A stretch of 34,714 nucleotides of DNA, taken from JALZVT01 sp964611345 (GTDB lineage: Bacteria; Pseudomonadota; Gammaproteobacteria; Pseudomonadales; Azotimanducaceae). Under the pieces are notes generated by a model. The model saw only the letters and a list, made by a program, of their open reading frames with translations. It did not search any database and was not told the DNA's origin. Below, piece after piece: positions 31,851-34,714 of this stretch (its first letter is position 1; every line of letters begins with the position of its first letter). The stretch covers positions 1 through 34,714 of the forward strand of contig CAZSYU010000037.1 in assembly GCA_964611345.1 (NCBI GenBank), written 5' to 3'. A program made the position numbers and the translations under genes.

Positions 31851-32481
31851 TTCCCCAACTGATGCTGACCTGCCCGCGGCGCTGTTTCAGCGCCAGGACA
31901 ACTCACCCGATGAGTTGTTTTACGCACAGCCGCGCTTAGTCACCCACATCGACGACGCCACCATCAACGCCCTCACCGAGTTTTACGAGGAGTTTTTGCC
32001 ACAGCATTGCGACCTGCTCGACCTGATGAGTTCGTGGATCTCACATCTGCCCGCCAACACGACCTACAAAAGTGTCACCGGCCACGGCATGAATGCACAA
32101 GAGCTAGCCGCCAACCCACGCCTGACCGACCGTGTGGTGCAAGACCTGAACACCAATCAAACGCTGCCGTTTGTTGACGCCAGCTTCGATCGCGCCACCA
32201 TTGTGGTTAGTGTGCAGTATCTGATTGAACCCGTTGCCGTGATGCAGGAGTTGCTGCGGGTGCTACGCCCCGGTGGCAAGCTTTGCATTGCCATGTCGCA
32301 CCGCTGCTTTCCCACCAAGGCTATACTCGCGTTCCATCAACTCTCGGCCCAAGATCGCGTTGCGCTGGTGCAGGAGTACTTGCAACGCGCAGGCTTCAAA
32401 GACATCACCTTTGTCGATCGCTCACCGGCCGGCGCCGACCCTCTTTGGCTGGTGATCGGCAGCAAAGCGCGAACCAACTAA
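31843..32481 (+). CDS. SAM-dependent methyltransferase-like protein
   Basis: The 212-residue product resembles a conserved methyltransferase-like family also seen in cyanobacteria and plants. Its landmarks are DLLDLMSSWISHLP (57-70), VTGHGMNAQELAANPRL, VQDLNTNQTLPF (99-110) and VSVQYLIEPVAVMQELLRVLRPGGK. It ends with the post-motif segment SHRCFPTKAI. The usual glycine-rich motif I is degenerate here, which is normal for this group as I recall it. The start overlaps the transporter stop by eight bases. It is convergent with the enoyl-CoA hydratase gene, with three bases between stop codons. Substrate unknown. Confidence 0.85.
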   Translation: MSDSPTDADLPAALFQRQDNSPDELFYAQPRLVTHIDDATINALTEFYEEFLPQHCDLLDLMSSWISHLPANTTYKSVTGHGMNAQELAANPRLTDRVVQDLNTNQTLPFVDASFDRATIVVSVQYLIEPVAVMQELLRVLRPGGKLCIAMSHRCFPTKAILAFHQLSAQDRVALVQEYLQRAGFKDITFVDRSPAGADPLWLVIGSKARTN

Positions 32482-32484
32482 ACC

Positions 32485-33258
32485 CTAGCTGCCGGAGTAA
32501 TTCGGCTCACGTTTCTCCAGAAACGCCGCCACACTTTCCTTGTGATCATTCGTGCGCATCAACTCGGCCAGTGCATCCCGCGCAAGGGTTTCGAGTTCGT
32601 CATTCCGTCCGGAGCGAGTATATTGCAACGCCAGCCGCGTGCGCTGCACGGCCAAAGGTGGGTTCACTGCAATACGCGCCGCCAACGCCTGTGCTTCTGG
32701 CACCAGATCATCAGGCTCAGTCAATCGCAGCACCACACCAAGCTCGTGGGCTTTTTGCGCATCAATCATATCTCCGGTTAACAACAGCTCCGCCGCACCG
32801 GCAGGTCCACAGAGCTGGGTAAGCGCACGAAAGCTGTCGGCCCCGGCGATTAATCCGCGGCGAATAAACATCTGTGAAAACTTGGCGTTGGTGGAGGCGA
32901 GGCGTATGTCGGCCATCAGCGCGAGCTCAAAGCCATAACCCACCGCCGCGCCATTCACTGCGGCCACTATCGGCGTGTTCGACTTGCGCATGGTGGGCCC
33001 GGGAATCTCAAAGTCTTTGCCAGCAAGGCTGGTCAGGCCGTCACCACCCATCAGTTCTTCCACGTCGTCGCCGCTGCAAAACCCGCGCCCGGCACCAGTG
33101 AGCACAATGCACCCCACGTCGGCGTCGGCATCGGCCCGTCGCAGGGTATCGGTGGTGGCCTGATAACTCTCCAAATTAAAGGCGTTGAACTTGTGGGGCC
33201 GGTTCAACGTGATGGTTGCTACACGGTTGCTCACCTTATAAAGACAGGTATCGCTCAT
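32485..33258 (-). CDS. Enoyl-CoA hydratase/isomerase family protein lacking one canonical glutamate
   Basis: The 257-residue crotonase-fold protein has the oxyanion-hole segments GRGFCSGDDVEEL (57-69) and VNGAAVGYGFELALMADIRLAS (101-122). E111 corresponds to the first catalytic glutamate of hydratases. At the position of the second (usually PE in FGQPE), the sequence reads FSQMFIRRGL, with F131 instead. This suggests an isomerase or other crotonase activity rather than a classic hydratase. The ATG has AGGAGAG seven bases upstream. It is divergent from the VOC gene across 67 bp. It could act with the thiolase at 17934-19097, but the loci are 13 kb apart. Confidence 0.9.
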   Translation of the reverse strand: MSDTCLYKVSNRVATITLNRPHKFNAFNLESYQATTDTLRRADADADVGCIVLTGAGRGFCSGDDVEELMGGDGLTSLAGKDFEIPGPTMRKSNTPIVAAVNGAAVGYGFELALMADIRLASTNAKFSQMFIRRGLIAGADSFRALTQLCGPAGAAELLLTGDMIDAQKAHELGVVLRLTEPDDLVPEAQALAARIAVNPPLAVQRTRLALQYTRSGRNDELETLARDALAELMRTNDHKESVAAFLEKREPNYSGS

Positions 33259-33325
33259 TCCTTCTCTCCTCTAGGATATTGTGTAAAGCAAATCGTTATC
33301 TACCAACCTTCTAGGAGACAGCCCG

Positions 33326-33736
33326 TTGGCGCAAGTAGACCTCACCAAGTCAGGCATTGATCTTGGCATTGTCACCAGCAACCCAGACGCTATGGTGGCC
33401 TTCTATCGCGACACACTAGGGTTTCGTGAGGAACCGAGCACGCCTTTTCCCGCTGGCGGCACCATGCATCGGCTGTGGTGTGGCGATAGCCTGATCAAGA
33501 TTGTTGCTCCCGATGCTGCGCCTGCAGAAAAGGCCGCGCCCGCACCTATCCCCCGCGCCTCGGGCTACCGCTACTTCACCATTTCGGTGAGCAACATCGA
33601 CGCCATGGTTGCCGGCTGCGACGCCGCTGGCTACAAGGTGGCAGTACCAGTTACCGAGGTTCGCCCCGGCGTAACCATTGCCATGATCGAAGATCCTGAC
33701 GGCAACTGGGTCGAGTTTTTGCATACCACAGGCTAA
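33326..33736 (+). CDS. VOC-superfamily (glyoxalase/bleomycin-resistance-like) protein
   Basis: The start is TTG 33326, eight bases after AGGAGA. The 136-residue product has the paired beta-alpha-beta-beta-beta modules of the vicinal-oxygen-chelate fold. The first contains DLGIVTSNPDAMVAFYRDTLGF (12-33), with a metal-ligand candidate histidine in TMHRLW. The second contains YFTISVSNIDAMVAGC and ends IEDPDGNWVEFLH, with the expected glutamate. Family roles include lactoylglutathione lyase, dioxygenases, epimerases and binding proteins, so the reaction cannot be assigned. It is followed after 17 bases by a methyltransferase gene. Confidence 0.88.
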   Translation: MAQVDLTKSGIDLGIVTSNPDAMVAFYRDTLGFREEPSTPFPAGGTMHRLWCGDSLIKIVAPDAAPAEKAAPAPIPRASGYRYFTISVSNIDAMVAGCDAAGYKVAVPVTEVRPGVTIAMIEDPDGNWVEFLHTTG

Positions 33737-33753
33737 TCACGGCGAGCACGCGC

Positions 33754-34584
33754 ATGAGCAATCAAGAACAAATCGATTACTGGAACGGCAATGCCGGTGC
33801 TACCTGGGTGGATTCCCAGGAAAGCATGGACGCTATGCTTGCGCCCCTGACCGCGCCACTTATTCAGGCCGCTGGCGTTAAAAACAACGAACGCTGCATT
33901 GATGTGGGTTGTGGTTGCGGCGACACCAGCCTGCAACTGGCGCAGAGCGGCGCCAGCGTGCGGGGTGTTGATGTTTCACAACCCATGCTCGATCGTGCCA
34001 CCAGCCGTGCAACCAAACTTGGGCTTGGCAACGCAACGTTTAGCGTGACCGACGCCGCCACCGAGAATTTCAACGCTGAACACGATCTGGTGTTTAGCCG
34101 GTTTGGTGTGATGTTCTTCACAGACCCCGTTGCGGCATTCAAGAACCTGCACAGCAGCCTGAACGAGAGAGGACGGTTGTGCTTTCTATGCTGGCAACCA
34201 CCCCGCAGCAACCCATGGATGGCTACCGCCGGAAAAGCCGTTCAACCGTTTCTGCCTGAACCCGAAACCCCACCCGATCCACGCGCACCAGGTCCTTTTG
34301 CTTTCGCAGACAACGATTACCTGAATGGAATTTTGCAACAGGCGGGCTTTAAAAACATCGACATTTCGCCAGTAACGGCCACGCTGCACATCGCTGATAA
34401 CCTGGATGACGCCGTCGATTTTCAGCAACGCATCGGACCACTCGCGCGCGCACTGTCTGAACTGGAAGGCGATCAACAGGCTCAGGCTATCGCCGCTGCG
34501 CGCGCAGAACTTGGCGCCCACATGACCAGCGACGGTCTGAATCTTGGTGCTGCCTGTTGGCTGGCGCAGGCAACTGCACGCTAA
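33754..34584 (+). CDS. Class I SAM-dependent methyltransferase
   Basis: The 276-residue protein has the Rossmann SAM motif CIDVGCGCGDTSLQLA (48-63), the acidic loop GVDVSQPMLDRA, and LVFSRFGVMFFTDP as motif II region. It continues LNERGRLCFLCWQPPRSNPW and has a C-terminal cap that probably selects the substrate. The overall layout resembles UbiE-like small-molecule methyltransferases. It follows the VOC gene by 17 bases and precedes a further gene by 8 bases, so all three probably form one transcript. No substrate can be assigned. Confidence 0.9.
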   Translation: MSNQEQIDYWNGNAGATWVDSQESMDAMLAPLTAPLIQAAGVKNNERCIDVGCGCGDTSLQLAQSGASVRGVDVSQPMLDRATSRATKLGLGNATFSVTDAATENFNAEHDLVFSRFGVMFFTDPVAAFKNLHSSLNERGRLCFLCWQPPRSNPWMATAGKAVQPFLPEPETPPDPRAPGPFAFADNDYLNGILQQAGFKNIDISPVTATLHIADNLDDAVDFQQRIGPLARALSELEGDQQAQAIAAARAELGAHMTSDGLNLGAACWLAQATAR

Positions 34585-34592
34585 CCAAACCG

Positions 34593-34714
34593 ATGAGCAC
34601 CATGCCACGACACAATCCAACTAGCGTCAACTGGACAGAGGCAACCGACGATCGCGGTCACGCTACTCTGGAAGTGCACATCGAGCTCGACCACGGTGCG
34701 GGTCGCCCCATTAC
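34593..34714 (+). CDS. Start of an unidentified gene, truncated by the window edge
   Basis: An open frame runs from ATG 34593 (a second ATG follows at 34602) to the end of the window, 40 complete codons. It starts eight bases after the methyltransferase stop. The visible part, for example ATLEVHIELDHGAGRP, is strand-like and polar, with no signal peptide. No family can be assigned from so short a stretch. Confidence 0.5.
   Translation, partial: MSTMPRHNPTSVNWTEATDDRGHATLEVHIELDHGAGRPI

Overview
The window looks like a chromosomal segment of a free-living, probably marine gammaproteobacterium-like organism. The evidence is indirect: outer-membrane proteins (a TonB-dependent receptor and a porin-like barrel), c-di-GMP enzymes with periplasmic sensors, a Tat-exported PhoX phosphatase, an OmpA-type lipoprotein, moderate GC content, and a mix of AGGAG-type ribosome sites with ATG, GTG and TTG starts. 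No rRNA, tRNA, CRISPR array, prophage or complete insertion sequence was recognised. The genus cannot be assigned from this sequence alone.

Layout. 1-2560: the start of an OafA-type acyltransferase, a membrane protein with a soluble C-terminal domain, a carboxymuconolactone-decarboxylase-family protein and a small hypothetical. 2581-8980: a c-di-GMP block with a 7TM-PAS-GGDEF cyclase and a Cache-HAMP-GGDEF-EAL protein. The latter is divergent from a cupredoxin/porin-like pair. 9010-11583: a metal-related island with a 70-residue hypothetical, an 11-cysteine metallothionein-like micro-protein, a Cys-rich ArsR regulator and a divergent PhoX. 11694-13931: a site-2 protease, an OmpA-like lipoprotein gene broken at a homopolymer, and about 620 bp of structured, repeat-containing intergenic DNA.

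13932-17795 (minus): an apparent operon of a molybdenum hydroxylase large subunit, a MoaD/ThiS-like sulfur carrier and a TAXI-type solute-binding protein. 17934-24484: a FadA5-like thiolase, a giant exported protein with 14 propeller-type repeats, a haloalkane-dehalogenase-like hydrolase and a TauD-type dioxygenase, suggesting degradation of organic compounds. 24582-28428: a His-rich exported peptide, a TonB receptor and an ABC ATPase whose partner permease is cut short. 28412-29412: a nucleotidyltransferase/HTH pair resembling a toxin-antitoxin module, sitting exactly where the permease is truncated. 29612-34714: a 2OG-Fe(II) oxygenase, an MFS transporter and a methyltransferase in tight succession, then an enoyl-CoA hydratase/isomerase, a VOC protein, a second methyltransferase and the start of another gene.

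Most unusual points. (1) Two unrelated genes (601-1575 and 2605-4161) share one architecture: a 25- or 34-bp sequence covering the stop codon, repeated in direct orientation about 295 bp upstream of the start codon. (2) A previously uncalled 30-residue, 11-Cys peptide lies behind an ArsR gene. (3) A putative toxin-antitoxin pair has replaced the end of an ABC permease. (4) A 14-repeat protein probably forms two seven-bladed propellers. (5) Direct repeats at 11-bp and 21-bp steps lie upstream of the diguanylate cyclase.
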